Below are positions 8,360 through 17,320 of a stretch of 64,000 nt of DNA, piece by piece. The DNA is taken from contig NZ_CP139087.1 of NCBI RefSeq assembly GCF_038024855.1, positions 124,001 through 188,000 of the forward strand. The letters are read 5' to 3'. How positions within the stretch are numbered: the stretch's first letter is position 1; each line of letters begins with the position of its first letter. The notes under the pieces are model-generated. The model ran no database searches, was not told the DNA's origin, and was given only the letters and a program-made list of their open reading frames with translations. Source of the stretch: Methylocella tundrae. GTDB lineage: Bacteria; Pseudomonadota; Alphaproteobacteria; Rhizobiales; Beijerinckiaceae. The position numbers were made by a program, and so were the translations under genes.

Positions 8360-8476
8360 ATTCTCCATTTGGCATCTGACATCGAATAAGCCAGGGGATC
8401 GGAATGAGAAACTGAGCGCTGCACCGGACAGGCGGACCGGCCCGGTGCAGCGCTGCAAATTCAAGGCATTCGATTC

Positions 8477-8728
8477 TTACCTGCCCATGCCAAGGCCCTT
8501 GCCATGTCCGCCGCCCGTCGTATCGAGCGCGGTCTTGCACGCAGCTGCGACCTTGTCATAGTTGGTTTCGAGGCAGATGCGGACCTCGCCGTCGTGCGCC
8601 TTGCCAGCGCAGAGCTTGGCAATGTCATCCTTGCAAGCCGTAGCGACGGGGCCCGTTTGAGCGGACGCAATGGTGATCGAAGCAGCGATCGTCAGGGCGG
8701 AAACCGCGATGGTATGGATAAGCCTCAT
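8477..8728 (-). CDS. Small secreted cysteine-repeat protein
   Basis: An 83-residue protein with a clear Sec signal peptide (MRLIHTIAVSALTIAASITIASA, cleavage after ASA about residue 23). A short mature domain follows with four Cys in a C-x8-C...C-x10-C pattern (ACKDDIAKLCAG... EVRICLETNYDKVAAACK), like the cysteine-rich repeat family of small periplasmic proteins. The tail is glycine-rich. The open frame runs upstream into an IS3 fragment and would make a 177-residue fusion; the ATG at 8728 just before the signal peptide is the real start. Function unknown. Confidence 0.75.
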   Translation of the reverse strand: MRLIHTIAVSALTIAASITIASAQTGPVATACKDDIAKLCAGKAHDGEVRICLETNYDKVAAACKTALDTTGGGHGKGLGMGR

Positions 8729-8799
8729 GTTGCAGACTCTTTTTGTTGATCCGAATATGTTGAACCTCCTATCAACCGCGGTGTCCATCCTCTCCGCAC

Positions 8800-9010
8800 T
8801 GATATAGATCAATTGAGCGACAGATTCGCCGCCTGCCGGTGCGGCTGGTGCCTCGATCAAGCGATCCCGGCCGCGTGCAATCCACCGGACCAGGGTCGAC
8901 AGCCCGATTCCAAGGTCGTGCGCAACTTCTCGCTGCGTCCGCCCGCTCGTGCGAACCAGGCGAACTGCCCCCTCCTCAAATTGCGGCGTAAAACGCTTTG
9001 GCTCCGGCAT
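8800..9010 (-). pseudogene. IS3-family OrfA remnant
   Basis: The frame from the ATG at 9010 reads MPEPKRFTPQFEEGAVRLV..., then TQREVAHDLGIGLSTLVRWI, the helix-turn-helix N-terminus of IS3-family OrfA. About 60 residues are recognisable, then the frame continues into the upstream region of the small secreted gene. No OrfB with a DDE core follows, so the element is a fragment. Confidence 0.6.
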
Positions 9011-9191
9011 CGAGTTCTCCTCTCATGGCAGGAAAACTCTCCACTTTTCTGAAGCAAGTCCACAATCGCAGTCATGTCGATCGGTTGTGGAGTTTCCGAA
9101 GCTTGCTCAAATGAAAATCGGAGCAAAAAAAAGCGTCATGGAATGTGCGTTTTTGCGATCATCGAATTGAGACATTCGTCGGTTGGATTTG

Positions 9192-9542
9192 CTAGTCGAT
9201 TGGCGCATTGCTCGCCCGCGAAAGCGCCTCACACTCGCGATCGAGCGTAGAAATGCGATCGGTTATCACTCGCGGTTCCTCAACCAAATTGTCGATAAAC
9301 TGGCCCATTCGGCCCGTCAAACCGGGTGCCGACGGAAGCTCCTCACGCGGCCAGCGATCGGGCTTGGAACTCCCATGGGAATGATTATTCCGCGGTCGAA
9401 CAGAATACCGCGAAGCTGGTTGACCAGCGCGGTGCGCGCGCCAATCAGACGCGCACAAACGCGATGAAGAGACTGGATATTGAGCTGGTCTTGCGTCATG
9501 AGCGGGATCGGATGCGACGAGCGCTTCGGCGTGTCCAGTCAT
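9192..9542 (-). pseudogene. IS110-family transposase remnant (frameshifted)
   Basis: Two overlapping minus-strand frames together give IS110-like sequence. One frame (9317-9499) has QDQLNIQSLHRVCARLIGAR, then TALVNQLRGILFDRGIIIP. The other (9192-9330) has SAPGLTGRMGQFIDNLVEEP, then a helix with DRISTLDRECEAL. These match the central linker of IS110 transposases, but frameshifts separate them and the catalytic DEDD and Ser parts are missing or unreadable. Confidence 0.55.
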
Positions 9543-9801
9543 CGTTCTCGACCAGCTTGGCGGAATCCGCGGTCAATTCCCTGGTTGCGAAAAGAACGGT
9601 CAAATGCCAGCAAATGCGCTGGTCCCCCTCGGGCGCAAATGCTATGCTCCAGGTCAGAGCGGCGATGGTGAATTGGCAATCTAAGACAACGGCTCCGGCA
9701 CAAGCCTGTCCTGCCTGCGCTCCCCCTCCACCCGATCTTTCAACCAACCCCGCCTTTGTTCAGAGCCGCATTAACCCCAGAGTTTTTTGCTGCTCTCACC
9801 A
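9543..9801. other. Intergenic stretch upstream of the metal operon
   Basis: About 260 bases without a supported gene. A further minus-strand frame (9496-9747) may be the decayed N-terminus of the IS110 remnant, but I cannot align it. The promoter of the plus-strand operon that starts at about 9802 should lie here; I see no clear -35/-10 pair. Confidence 0.35.
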
Positions 9802-11052
9802 ATGATGACACCAATGATAGCCTCGCCATGGTTCAATTTTGTGATTGCCCTCGCGTTGGGCATGCTGATCGGGCTCGAGCGCGAACGCAGCAAAGGCGAA
9901 GGTCTGGGCCGCCGCCCAGCGGGTATCCGGACATTTGGACTTGTCGCGCTCTTCGGCGCCATCGCGGCTCACATTGGGGGCGTCGCGCTTCTCGCGCTCG
10001 CAACGGGCGGCGTCATCGTTCTGACCGCGCTGTCTTATAGCCGCGATCCCGACCCCGGCCTGACGACCGAGGTCGGCCTGATGGCTGCGCCTCTTCTCGG
10101 CGGCCTCGCAATGTCCGATACGCTCCTCGCCTCCGCGCTCGGCGTGGCGGTCGCCGCCGTCTTCGCTTCGAAGATGCCATTGCACCGTTTCGTCAAGGGC
10201 GTGCTCACCGACGCCGAGGTCAATGATGGTCTTGTTTTCGCGGTCGTGAGCGTTGTGATCTGGCCGCAGTTGCCCGATCGCTATATCGGGCCGTTTCAGG
10301 CGCTCAATCCGCATAGCATCTGGTTGCTGGTCGTCCTGGTGCTCGCGCTCGGGGCCTGCGGGCATGCGGCGACGAGACTGCTCGGGCCGCGTTTCGGCCT
10401 GCCCATCGCCGGACTCGCCTCCGGCTTTGTCTCGAGCACGGCGACTATCGGCTCGATGGCCGGCCGGGCGGCGAAGGATCCAGCAAGTTTGGGAGGCGCG
10501 GTCGCTGGAGCGACGTTATCGACGGTCGCCACCTTCGTTCAGATGGCGCTGCTGCTGCTCGCCATCAGCGCACCTACACTCATCATGATGGCGCCTGCCT
10601 TGGCGGCGGGTGGCGTCGTGGCCGCGATCTATGGGCTCGCTTTCGCAGTTGCAGGCATTTCATCAACCTCCGCCGAGAGCTCGGAACCAGGACGGGCTTT
10701 TAGCGTCGCCACGGCGTTCGGGCTGGCGGCGATGATGGCGGTCATGCTGGTCGCGGGCGCGGCCTTGAAGAACTGGCTCGGGGAAACAGGCATCCTTGCG
10801 GGGGCCGCGGTCGCCGGTTTCGTCGACACCCATTCGGCTGCGATTTCCGTGGCCTCGCTGGCCGCCGCGGCCAAACTGACGCCCCGCGAGGCCGTGTTGC
10901 CGATTCTGGCGGCGATGACGACCAACGTGATTGCCAAGACCGGGATGGCCCTCGCCGCAGGTTCACATGGTTTCGCTCTGCGCATCGTTCCAGGCCTCCT
11001 ACTGTCGATCGCCGCGGCATGGGCTGTCGCGGCGGCGGTGATTTTGCGATGA
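9802..11052 (+). CDS. MgtC/SapB-DUF4010 membrane protein
   Basis: About 416 residues, almost entirely hydrophobic, with a dozen or so membrane segments. The N-terminal ALALGMLIGLERERSKGEG, then AGIRTFGLVALFGA, is the MgtC/SapB signature. The C-terminal half (GLASGFVSSTATIGSMAGRA, GAAVAGFVDTHSAAISVASL) is DUF4010. The family is linked to divalent-cation homeostasis, but the transported species is unknown. The frame is open from a TTG at 9787; I chose the first ATG (9802). The stop overlaps the next start (ATGA at 11049-11052), so it is translationally coupled to the AI-2E-family gene. Confidence 0.8.
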   Translation: MMTPMIASPWFNFVIALALGMLIGLERERSKGEGLGRRPAGIRTFGLVALFGAIAAHIGGVALLALATGGVIVLTALSYSRDPDPGLTTEVGLMAAPLLGGLAMSDTLLASALGVAVAAVFASKMPLHRFVKGVLTDAEVNDGLVFAVVSVVIWPQLPDRYIGPFQALNPHSIWLLVVLVLALGACGHAATRLLGPRFGLPIAGLASGFVSSTATIGSMAGRAAKDPASLGGAVAGATLSTVATFVQMALLLLAISAPTLIMMAPALAAGGVVAAIYGLAFAVAGISSTSAESSEPGRAFSVATAFGLAAMMAVMLVAGAALKNWLGETGILAGAAVAGFVDTHSAAISVASLAAAAKLTPREAVLPILAAMTTNVIAKTGMALAAGSHGFALRIVPGLLLSIAAAWAVAAAVILR

Positions 11053-12176
11053 GCGGTCAAACAGAGTCCGGCGAGAGTCGAAAAGCCCCTATTTCCGGAG
11101 ACCGCTCGCTTGGCGCGTTCACCTCGCGCTTGCTGGTGGTCGTCGTCATCGCCGCTCTGGCGGCTGCGCTCTGGCGGATCATCAACGTCCTCGTGCTTCT
11201 CTTCGGCGCCATCCTGCTTGCGATAGGGCTTCACGCGGCGGCAAGAGGTCTGGCGCGCCGGACCGGCGTTCGCGAGGCGCTCGCATTGGCGGGCGTTGCC
11301 GTCGCCGGTCTTGCCGCCTTTGGGGCCGCGCTTTGGCTATTCGGATCCGTCATGGCGGTCCAGTTGAGCGACGTGCTCAAGGTCGCGCCCGCCGGATTTA
11401 AGCTCGTCATGGACCAGCTGACTGGCAATCCATACGGTCGCCAATTCCTTGATCAAGTGCGCGGCATCAATGTCGCTGGGGCCACCGGCTGGGCCACATC
11501 GGTTGGCGGCGGGGCAGTCGGCTCGATCACACACGCCCTCGGCTATACGGTGATCGCTCTTTTCATGGCGATCTATCTGGCCGCTCAGCCCGACCTCTAT
11601 CGTCATCTCTGCATTCGCCTGGTTCCGCCAGCGCATCGCCTGAAGGCCGAACACCTTTTTGACGCAATTGGGAACATTCTTGAGCGCTGGTTGGTCGGCC
11701 AACTCGTGGTCATGTGCACCATCGGCTCGCTGACAGGCATTGGATTGTGGCTCCTCGGCATCGAAGCCGCGTTCGCGCTCGGGTTAATGGGCGGTTTGCT
11801 CTGCTTCATTCCGTTTGTCGGGGCGATACTGGCTGCGGTTCCTGCGACGCTGGTCGCCCTCACCCAGGGACCTGGCGATGCCGCGCTCGTCATCCTGATG
11901 TATGCCGGCGTCCATTTCGTCGAAGGCAACTTCATTACCCCCTTGGTGCAGGCCGAAGCGACCTCGTTGCCACCGGTCCTCGCTCTTCTGTCGACTGTCT
12001 CGTTCGGTCTCCTGTTTGGGCCTTTAGGCGTGGTGCTGGCGGCGCCCCTCACCTTGCTCCTGATTGTCACGCTGGAGGTTCTCTATGTGCAGCAGGGCCT
12101 CGGCGATCCGCCAGAAGATCCACTTTCCGCGAGCGGCGTCCGTTCGCGCGAGGATGGGACGGAGCCCCTCGCATGA
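11049..12176 (+). CDS. AI-2E family transporter (PerM-like permease)
   Basis: 375 residues with about eight membrane segments. The central and C-terminal parts contain the family pattern FIPFVGAILAAVPATLVAL, then HFVEGNFITPLVQ and GLLFGPLGVVLAAPLTLL, typical of AI-2E/UPF0118 permeases. Members include AI-2 exporters and Na+/H+ antiporters, so the substrate cannot be told. The start ATG overlaps the previous stop, and the stop (TGA 12174-12176) overlaps the start of a 48-codon gene. Upstream in-frame codons from 11019 belong to the previous gene's region. Confidence 0.85.
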   Translation: MSGQTESGESRKAPISGDRSLGAFTSRLLVVVVIAALAAALWRIINVLVLLFGAILLAIGLHAAARGLARRTGVREALALAGVAVAGLAAFGAALWLFGSVMAVQLSDVLKVAPAGFKLVMDQLTGNPYGRQFLDQVRGINVAGATGWATSVGGGAVGSITHALGYTVIALFMAIYLAAQPDLYRHLCIRLVPPAHRLKAEHLFDAIGNILERWLVGQLVVMCTIGSLTGIGLWLLGIEAAFALGLMGGLLCFIPFVGAILAAVPATLVALTQGPGDAALVILMYAGVHFVEGNFITPLVQAEATSLPPVLALLSTVSFGLLFGPLGVVLAAPLTLLLIVTLEVLYVQQGLGDPPEDPLSASGVRSREDGTEPLA

Positions 12177-12319
12177 ACGCGTCGCTCGAAACTCCGGGGT
12201 TAACAGTGCGCCAAGTCATTCGCAGAATTGATGCCCTTCTGGCGGAAAAAGGCCGTGCTCGCGGCGGCGCACGTTCTCCGGCCGATCGCTCCTGTTTGAG
12301 TCGCGAGCGACGTCGATGA
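12173..12319 (+). CDS. 48-residue coupled microprotein
   Basis: A short ORF (MNASLETPGLTVRQVIRRID, then ALLAEKG and a basic Arg-rich tail ending SCLSRERRR). Its ATG overlaps the AI-2E-gene stop (ATGA at 12173) and its stop overlaps the ATPase start (ATGA at 12316). Such double coupling is hard to explain unless the ORF is translated, at least to carry ribosomes to the ATPase start. It has no hydrophobic segment or metal-binding motif. It could be a leader-type coupler or the degenerate N-terminus of a larger protein. Confidence 0.45.
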   Translation: MNASLETPGLTVRQVIRRIDALLAEKGRARGGARSPADRSCLSRERRR

Positions 12320-14622
12320 TCAACGCGCGAATGGCGCGTCGCGCCCTTATCTTGATTGCGCTTATCGGCCTGACCGGCGGAATCGCCGTCAAATTTGTCG
12401 CGTGGCCTGAACTGGCGCAATGGCTGTGGGCGGCTGGCGCGATCCCTGTCGTCGTGAGCCTCGCCATCTCGATTGTCAGCGATCTCAGGGCCGGCCGGAT
12501 GGGCGTCGACGCCGTGGCGTTGTTGGCCATGGTGGCGGCTCTGGCTCTTGGCGAAGCGCTCGCGGCGATCGTCGTGGCCGTCATGTACGCCGGCGGCGCC
12601 GTCCTTGAGGATTACGCGGTCGGACGGGCCGAGCGGGACCTCAGGTCGCTTATCGATCGCGCGCCGCGGACAGCACACCGAAAGACCGGCGAATCTTTTG
12701 AAGACATAGCCATCGAAGAGGTCGCCGTCGGCGATACAATTCTTGTTCGCGCGGGCGAGGTCGTCCCTGTCGATGGACAGATCGCGAGTCCCAGCGCGTC
12801 CCTCGATGAATCGGCCGTCACGGGCGAGCCGATCCCCGTGACGCGGTTCGCTGGCGAGGCGGCCCGCAGCGGCGCGATCAATGCGGGCGAGACCTTCGAG
12901 ATGCGCGCGTCGGCTACCGCCGGGGAGAGCACTTACGCCGGCATCGTTAAAATGGTGAGTTCGGCGCAAACCGCAAAAGCGCCTTTCATCAGGATGGCCG
13001 ATCGCTTTGCGTTGATCCTGTTGCCGGTGACGCTTGTCGTAGCCGGAGCCGCCTGGTTTTTTTCCGGAGATCCTATACGGGCGCTCGCTGTTCTCGTTGC
13101 GGCGACTCCTTGCCCACTCATTCTCGCGGCCCCCGTGGCTTTTATCGCCGGCGCTGCGCAAGCCGCCCGGCGCGGGATCCTCATCAAGGGCGGCGGCCCG
13201 CTCGAGGCCCTCGCCCGCGTTTACACGGTCATGTTCGACAAGACAGGCACCCTGACCGTCGGCGGTGCGCGCCTGGTCGCCGTCGAGGCCGCCCCCGGCG
13301 AGGAGCCAGACGACCTTCTACGGTTGGTGGGCTCTCTGGAGCAGGCGTCGCACCATGTCGTCGCAGCCGCCATCGTCTCCGCGTCCGTCGCGAAGGGTCT
13401 GAAACTCCAGATCCCGGAGGACGTGCGCGAAACAATGGGGTCCGGGCTTGAGGGCGTCGTCGAAGGCCGCGTCGTCCGCGCCGGATCGCATCAGCTTGTC
13501 TGCGGCGGGTCACAGATGGACTCATGGGCGGCGCGCGCTCTGCGGCGCGCGTCCTGGCGCTCGGCTCTCAGTGTGTTCGTCTCGATCGACGGGCGCGCCG
13601 CCGGCGCCTTGCTGCTCGCCGACGAGTTGAGGCCGGAGGCGCCGCGCGCCATCCGCGCTCTTCGGGCCGCTGGCGTCGCGCGCATCGTCATGGTGACGGG
13701 CGACCGCGCCGACTCCGCCGAGACGATCGGGGCGGCGCTTGATCTCGACGCCGTGCTCGCCGACCGCGTCCCCGCCGACAAGGTCGAGGCGGTCGAACTG
13801 GAGCAGCGGTTGCATCCGACCGTCATGGTCGGCGACGGCATCAACGACGCCCCCGCTTTGGCGGCCGCCGACGTCGGCATTGCGATGGGCGCGCGCGGCG
13901 CGAGCGCTTCGTCGGAGGCGGCCGATGTCGTCATTCTCGTCGATCAGATCGACCGCGTTTCCGACGCCGTCGTCATCGCCCGCCGCACCCGCGCCATAGC
14001 GCTCCAAAGCATCTTCGCTGGCATGGCGTTGTCCGGGGTCGCGATGGGCGCCGCGGCGTTTGGCTGGCTCACGCCGGTCGCTGGCGCGCTAACCCAGGAG
14101 GCAATCGACATCGCCGTGATCCTCAACGCATTGAGGGCGCTCAGTCCCGGCGGGGCGCAGCGACGTGCTTCGATGGCGGAGAGCGACGCGCTCGGTCTGA
14201 GGCAGGACCACGACAGGCTTAACGCGAGCCTCGATCGTCTGCGGCAGATCGCCGACGCCCTCGACGATATGGATGCGAATTCCGCCGTCGCATATCTCGC
14301 CGAGGCCAATCGCATCGTCGCAGAGGAGATCGTCGAGCATGAACGCGCAGACGAAAGCTACGTCTATCCGCAGCTCTTGAATCTTCTATCCGATAGCTCC
14401 GGACTCTTCGCCATGAGCCGCGCCCATCGCGAGATCCTGCACATGGCGCGACTTCTGGGCCGCCTCGTCGATGGGCTCGGTCCGAATGACGCTGATCGAT
14501 TTCTGATCAGGGATGGGCAACGCATTATCGAATCCATCGAATCGCTGGTTCGGATTCATAATGCCCAGGAGCAGGACATCTATGAAAACGCCGGTTCGGA
14601 GCGGATCGCCGAGAAGCGCTGA
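12316..14622 (+). CDS. P1B-5-type metal ATPase with C-terminal hemerythrin-like domain
   Basis: 768 residues. P-type ATPase hallmarks appear in order: actuator TGEP (about 174), membrane metal-binding motif TPCP (about 263) instead of the CPC of Cu/Zn pumps, phosphorylation motif DKTGTLT (about 308), and hinge GDGINDAP (about 506). There is no N-terminal heavy-metal-binding domain. Residues about 630-755 form a hemerythrin-like four-helix bundle (DHDRLNASLDRLR, VEHERADESYVYPQL, RAHREILHM, HNAQEQDIYE) with His/Glu ligands for a di-iron site. TPCP plus hemerythrin defines the P1B-5 group, for which iron, nickel or cobalt export has been reported; the true substrate here is untested. It is the last gene of a four-gene coupled operon. 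Confidence 0.88.
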   Translation: MINARMARRALILIALIGLTGGIAVKFVAWPELAQWLWAAGAIPVVVSLAISIVSDLRAGRMGVDAVALLAMVAALALGEALAAIVVAVMYAGGAVLEDYAVGRAERDLRSLIDRAPRTAHRKTGESFEDIAIEEVAVGDTILVRAGEVVPVDGQIASPSASLDESAVTGEPIPVTRFAGEAARSGAINAGETFEMRASATAGESTYAGIVKMVSSAQTAKAPFIRMADRFALILLPVTLVVAGAAWFFSGDPIRALAVLVAATPCPLILAAPVAFIAGAAQAARRGILIKGGGPLEALARVYTVMFDKTGTLTVGGARLVAVEAAPGEEPDDLLRLVGSLEQASHHVVAAAIVSASVAKGLKLQIPEDVRETMGSGLEGVVEGRVVRAGSHQLVCGGSQMDSWAARALRRASWRSALSVFVSIDGRAAGALLLADELRPEAPRAIRALRAAGVARIVMVTGDRADSAETIGAALDLDAVLADRVPADKVEAVELEQRLHPTVMVGDGINDAPALAAADVGIAMGARGASASSEAADVVILVDQIDRVSDAVVIARRTRAIALQSIFAGMALSGVAMGAAAFGWLTPVAGALTQEAIDIAVILNALRALSPGGAQRRASMAESDALGLRQDHDRLNASLDRLRQIADALDDMDANSAVAYLAEANRIVAEEIVEHERADESYVYPQLLNLLSDSSGLFAMSRAHREILHMARLLGRLVDGLGPNDADRFLIRDGQRIIESIESLVRIHNAQEQDIYENAGSERIAEKR

Positions 14623-14678
14623 CTCGGTGCAGGCAAATCGAAATCGGCCAAAGGCCGCGCCGCCATAAGAACCGGATA

Positions 14679-15010
14679 GGCGCCCCGCGTTGCGGCCGCC
14701 GCGCTGGCGATTTTGGTCCTCGGCGGCGCATGGTTCGCATCGTCGGTGCGCCGCACCGCTCCGGCGCATGAGGCCTCGCCAGGTCCCGAGGCACCGCATG
14801 GCGGCCGCGATCAGCGTCATTAAGCCAATTCGAGGCCGTAGCAATCCGCTCTGGGAGTCGGGCGAAATCCAGTCCATTGGTTGCGAGAGCGTCGCCGGCA
14901 TCAAGGTCGGCCAGTTTTGCGCCAAAATTGATCCGCGCCCCTTTCAAGCATCAATCGAGAGGGCAACAACGGCTCGGGCGGCGGCGGCAACTCGGCGCGT
15001 GACGACCTCC
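14679..15010 (+). pseudogene. Fossil of an RND/HlyD-type efflux adaptor gene
   Basis: Two frames give recognisable pieces. One is a signal-anchor-like AAAALAILVLGGAWFASSVR (about 14690-14755). The other, after a stop and shift, is GCESVAGIKVGQFCAKIDPR plus PFQASIERATTARAAAA (about 14880-14990), which matches the lipoyl/hairpin start of RND membrane-fusion proteins (usual form VKAGQLCAKIDPRPYQ). The intervening part is deleted and the rest is gone. It lies right after the metal ATPase gene and may be a lost efflux component. Confidence 0.55.
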
Positions 15011-15659
15011 TCTGTGATCGCCGCGGCCAGCGGCCAGTTTCGCACAGGCCGCAAAACCTGGAATGCAGTTCTGTCCTTGCCGTTTCGTTGTGCGCTCCCG
15101 GAACTTTTGCACCATAGCCCGAGCGGCCAAAATCGCCGCAGCGCAGGAGAGACGATAAGCAAGCGACCCAACCGCTGCTTGACAAACAGAAGCGCGACCA
15201 GGTCGCTGGGGCGAACGGGCAATGCTCGTCCTTTGAAAAGGTCGAGTGATAGGCACGTGGCTCTCGATTCCGAGAGCCCATGGACATCGATCAGCGTTGC
15301 CGCCGCCTTCGCTCTTGGGACCGTTGGGATCTTTATCGCAGCAAACCGAACATGTAAAAAAATAATTGGCTGTCATGCTCACGTTGCATTTCACGCCACG
15401 CCTGCGGCGCCGTTACCGTGAAGGCTGTTAGAAATTTCCACTGAGAATTGATTGAAATCCCGGGGCGGCGCCCCCCGCTGTCGACCCTCTGCGGAGGACC
15501 CGCCCAGGCTGGATAGTCACCCTCACATTGAGGCCCGGTCACCATGGATGCCGGGCAGCACGGCGACGAACGCGACTTAAGCGATTGATGGGGACCGTCT
15601 TCAGAATTGATTCAGCGCATTGCGCGCCGACTAACTTTAGGCTTGAGGGGTAGGCAGTC
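15011..15659. other. About 650 bases without a supported gene
   Basis: ORFs on both strands here overlap each other and show no family content. A GC-rich palindrome (GGGGCGGCGCCCC, about 15463-15475) is visible. The stretch probably contains more eroded efflux-operon sequence and the promoter of the DUF3551-like gene at 15660. Confidence 0.4.
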
Positions 15660-15905
15660 ATGCTTCGTCTGACAATCATAGCGACGGTCATGGGGATGGG
15701 TGCTTTTCTGGGCTCTGCCGATGCTGCAACCTATTGCGCCAAGTACGTAGGCGGCCCAGAGCGATTAGGCGCAGTTGCGCATAGCCACTGCGGGTTCTCG
15801 ACGCTGGAGGAGTGTCGCTCAAGCGTTAGGGCTAGGGGGCGGCGGAAAATGCTACCAGAAGGGGCCTTTGCGCGGCCTGAGCGGATAAAAAAAACTGACG
15901 CTTGA
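15660..15905 (+). CDS. DUF3551-like small secreted protein (possibly frameshifted)
   Basis: 81 residues. A signal peptide (MLRLTIIATVMGMGAFLGSA, then DA) precedes TYCAKYVGG... HCGFSTLEECRSSVRARG, the DUF3551 pattern of a Cys-containing secreted peptide common in Rhizobiales. The family normally ends with a G-G-x-C-x-x-N/K-P motif. In the next frame the DNA encodes GGGKCYQKGPLRGLSG, so the last about 25 residues here are probably out of frame through an indel near 15838. Function unknown. Confidence 0.6.
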   Translation: MLRLTIIATVMGMGAFLGSADAATYCAKYVGGPERLGAVAHSHCGFSTLEECRSSVRARGRRKMLPEGAFARPERIKKTDA

Positions 15906-16227
15906 GTCGATAGATGAATAGATGACTCGCACGGTCGTTATCACGCGGTCACTGCAAACGCTCCCGTGGGCATTGTCACGGTGCCTGTGCCAGGCTCCGC
16001 TCTCTGGCGCTTATTCTCCACGATGTCCAAAATCGCCATCGTCACGTTCGCCCCGTTTTACTTGTCAATCGCGACGGGCGTTCAAAGCCAAAATGTACAC
16101 ATTGTCAATGCGTTATGGTGCTCGTTGCTCTGATAAATCGCTCAAAAATCGACTATTCTTGGCCAATGTGACAATGCCCCCCGGCGGCGCTGGGGCGGCG
16201 GAACTGAAACAGATCGCTTCGGAGCCG
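15906..16227. other. Intergenic stretch
   Basis: About 320 bases with lower coding character. Several TTGTCA/TGACAA-type half-sites occur (around 15975, 16060, 16100, 16170) but without a regular arrangement. I see no gene. Convergent transcription from the DUF3551-like and PepSY genes would meet here. Confidence 0.35.
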
Positions 16228-16512
16228 TCAGTCATCGTCTTCATCTTGTTTGCGCTGGACGCGTTCGAGGCTCGCCGGGGCATACTTTGCGTCGAGGCGC
16301 TCCCCTCCCGCCTTCGTTGCCCTGACCTTGTAACAGCCGTCGTCGGAGCGGATCGACAGCACGGTCCAGCCTTCGGCCTCGAGCTTCGCCTGTAAAGCCT
16401 GGCGCGGCTGCCAGTCGGCCAGCGGCGCGCTGCAGGCCTGATCCGCCGCGACCCGCGCGGCGCCAAGACATGCCATGAGGGCCAAAATTGCCGCACCCAA
16501 CGCGCTTTTCAC
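16228..16512 (-). CDS. Secreted PepSY-domain protein
   Basis: 94 residues from a GTG start preceded by GGAGAG (reverse strand, about 16519-16524). The signal peptide is KSALGAAILALMACLGAARV, then AA. The mature part (ADWQPRQALQAKLEAEGWTV, then LSIRSDDGCYKVRATKAGG) is a PepSY_2-type domain, ending in an acidic DEDDD tail. PepSY proteins of this kind often lie divergent to a sensor kinase/response regulator and may tune its sensing. That is the layout here, with the response-regulator gene starting 136 bases away on the other strand. Confidence 0.75.
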   Translation of the reverse strand: MKSALGAAILALMACLGAARVAADQACSAPLADWQPRQALQAKLEAEGWTVLSIRSDDGCYKVRATKAGGERLDAKYAPASLERVQRKQDEDDD

Positions 16513-16648
16513 TGATGCTCTCCTGCTGGCGCCCCGGATAGCCGAGGAAGCACGCCAAACTGACGCCTTCCTGAACGACTCAAACAATTTTAGGACTACT
16601 TCGCCAGCCCGGCAGGATAAGTTTGCACAAGACACGCCGAGGCGACGC

Positions 16649-17320
16649 ATGCGCATTCTATTGGTCGAAGACGATCCCATCCTTGGAATGGCGGTGCGTG
16701 ACCAGCTTATGGACGACGGACATACCGCCGACTGGGTAAAGCGTCTCGACGAAGCCGGCGTCGCGATCCATGCCGCCGCCTTTGAACTTATCCTGCTCGA
16801 CCTGATGCTGCCGGACGGACGCGGTCTCGACTTCCTGAAACGCCTGCGGTCGGCGGGCGACGTCACGCCGGTGATGGTGCTGACGGCGCTGGACCAGATC
16901 TCGGACCGCATCGCCGCCCTCGACGTCGGCGCCGACGACTATCTGATCAAGCCCTTCGACCTTTTCGAGCTGTCCGCGCGGATCCGCGCGGTCGGACGGC
17001 GCTATTGTGGCAATCCCAATCCGCTTGTCGCCTTCGGCGATTTCGAGGTCGATCTCGCCGCCCGCTCCATCCGGCGCGGCGGCAGGCTGGTTCAGCTGAC
17101 CGCCCGCGAGTGGTCGCTGTTCGAAGCCTTCGTGCAGCGCCCCAATCAGCTGATTTCCAAATCGCAGCTCGAGGAAAGGCTCTATTCCTTCGAAGCCGAG
17201 ATCCAGAGCAATACGATCGAAGTCTATATCGGGCGCCTTCGCAAGAAGCTTGGAGCGGAGGCGATCGAGACGGTTCGCGGCATAGGCTACCGTCTCGGCT
17301 CGCCGGGGACGCGCGCGTGA
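16649..17320 (+). CDS. OmpR/PhoB-family response regulator
   Basis: 223 residues. The receiver domain has the acidic pocket VEDD (7-9), the phosphoacceptor Asp51 in LLDLMLPDGRG, Thr79 in VLTA and Lys101 in IKPFD. The C-terminal winged helix (RGGRLVQLTAREWSLFEAFV ... EVYIGRLRKKLG, then ETVRGIGYRL) is of the OmpR/QseB type. The ATG at 16649 gives the canonical MRILLVEDDP start. The stop overlaps the GTG of the sensor kinase gene. It likely controls this PepSY/DUF2271/ApbE cluster. Confidence 0.93.
   Translation: MRILLVEDDPILGMAVRDQLMDDGHTADWVKRLDEAGVAIHAAAFELILLDLMLPDGRGLDFLKRLRSAGDVTPVMVLTALDQISDRIAALDVGADDYLIKPFDLFELSARIRAVGRRYCGNPNPLVAFGDFEVDLAARSIRRGGRLVQLTAREWSLFEAFVQRPNQLISKSQLEERLYSFEAEIQSNTIEVYIGRLRKKLGAEAIETVRGIGYRLGSPGTRA

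Noticed and set aside
8477..9010. A single 177-residue protein with HTH and secreted domain
   Set aside because: It is a chance in-frame join of an IS3 OrfA fragment and a small gene with its own signal peptide at residue 95; a start inside a cytosolic HTH would not export the second part.
12067..13161. 364-residue minus-strand ORF
   Set aside because: It is antisense to the AI-2E-family and P1B-5 ATPase genes, is rich in Arg, Asp and His, and has no motif.
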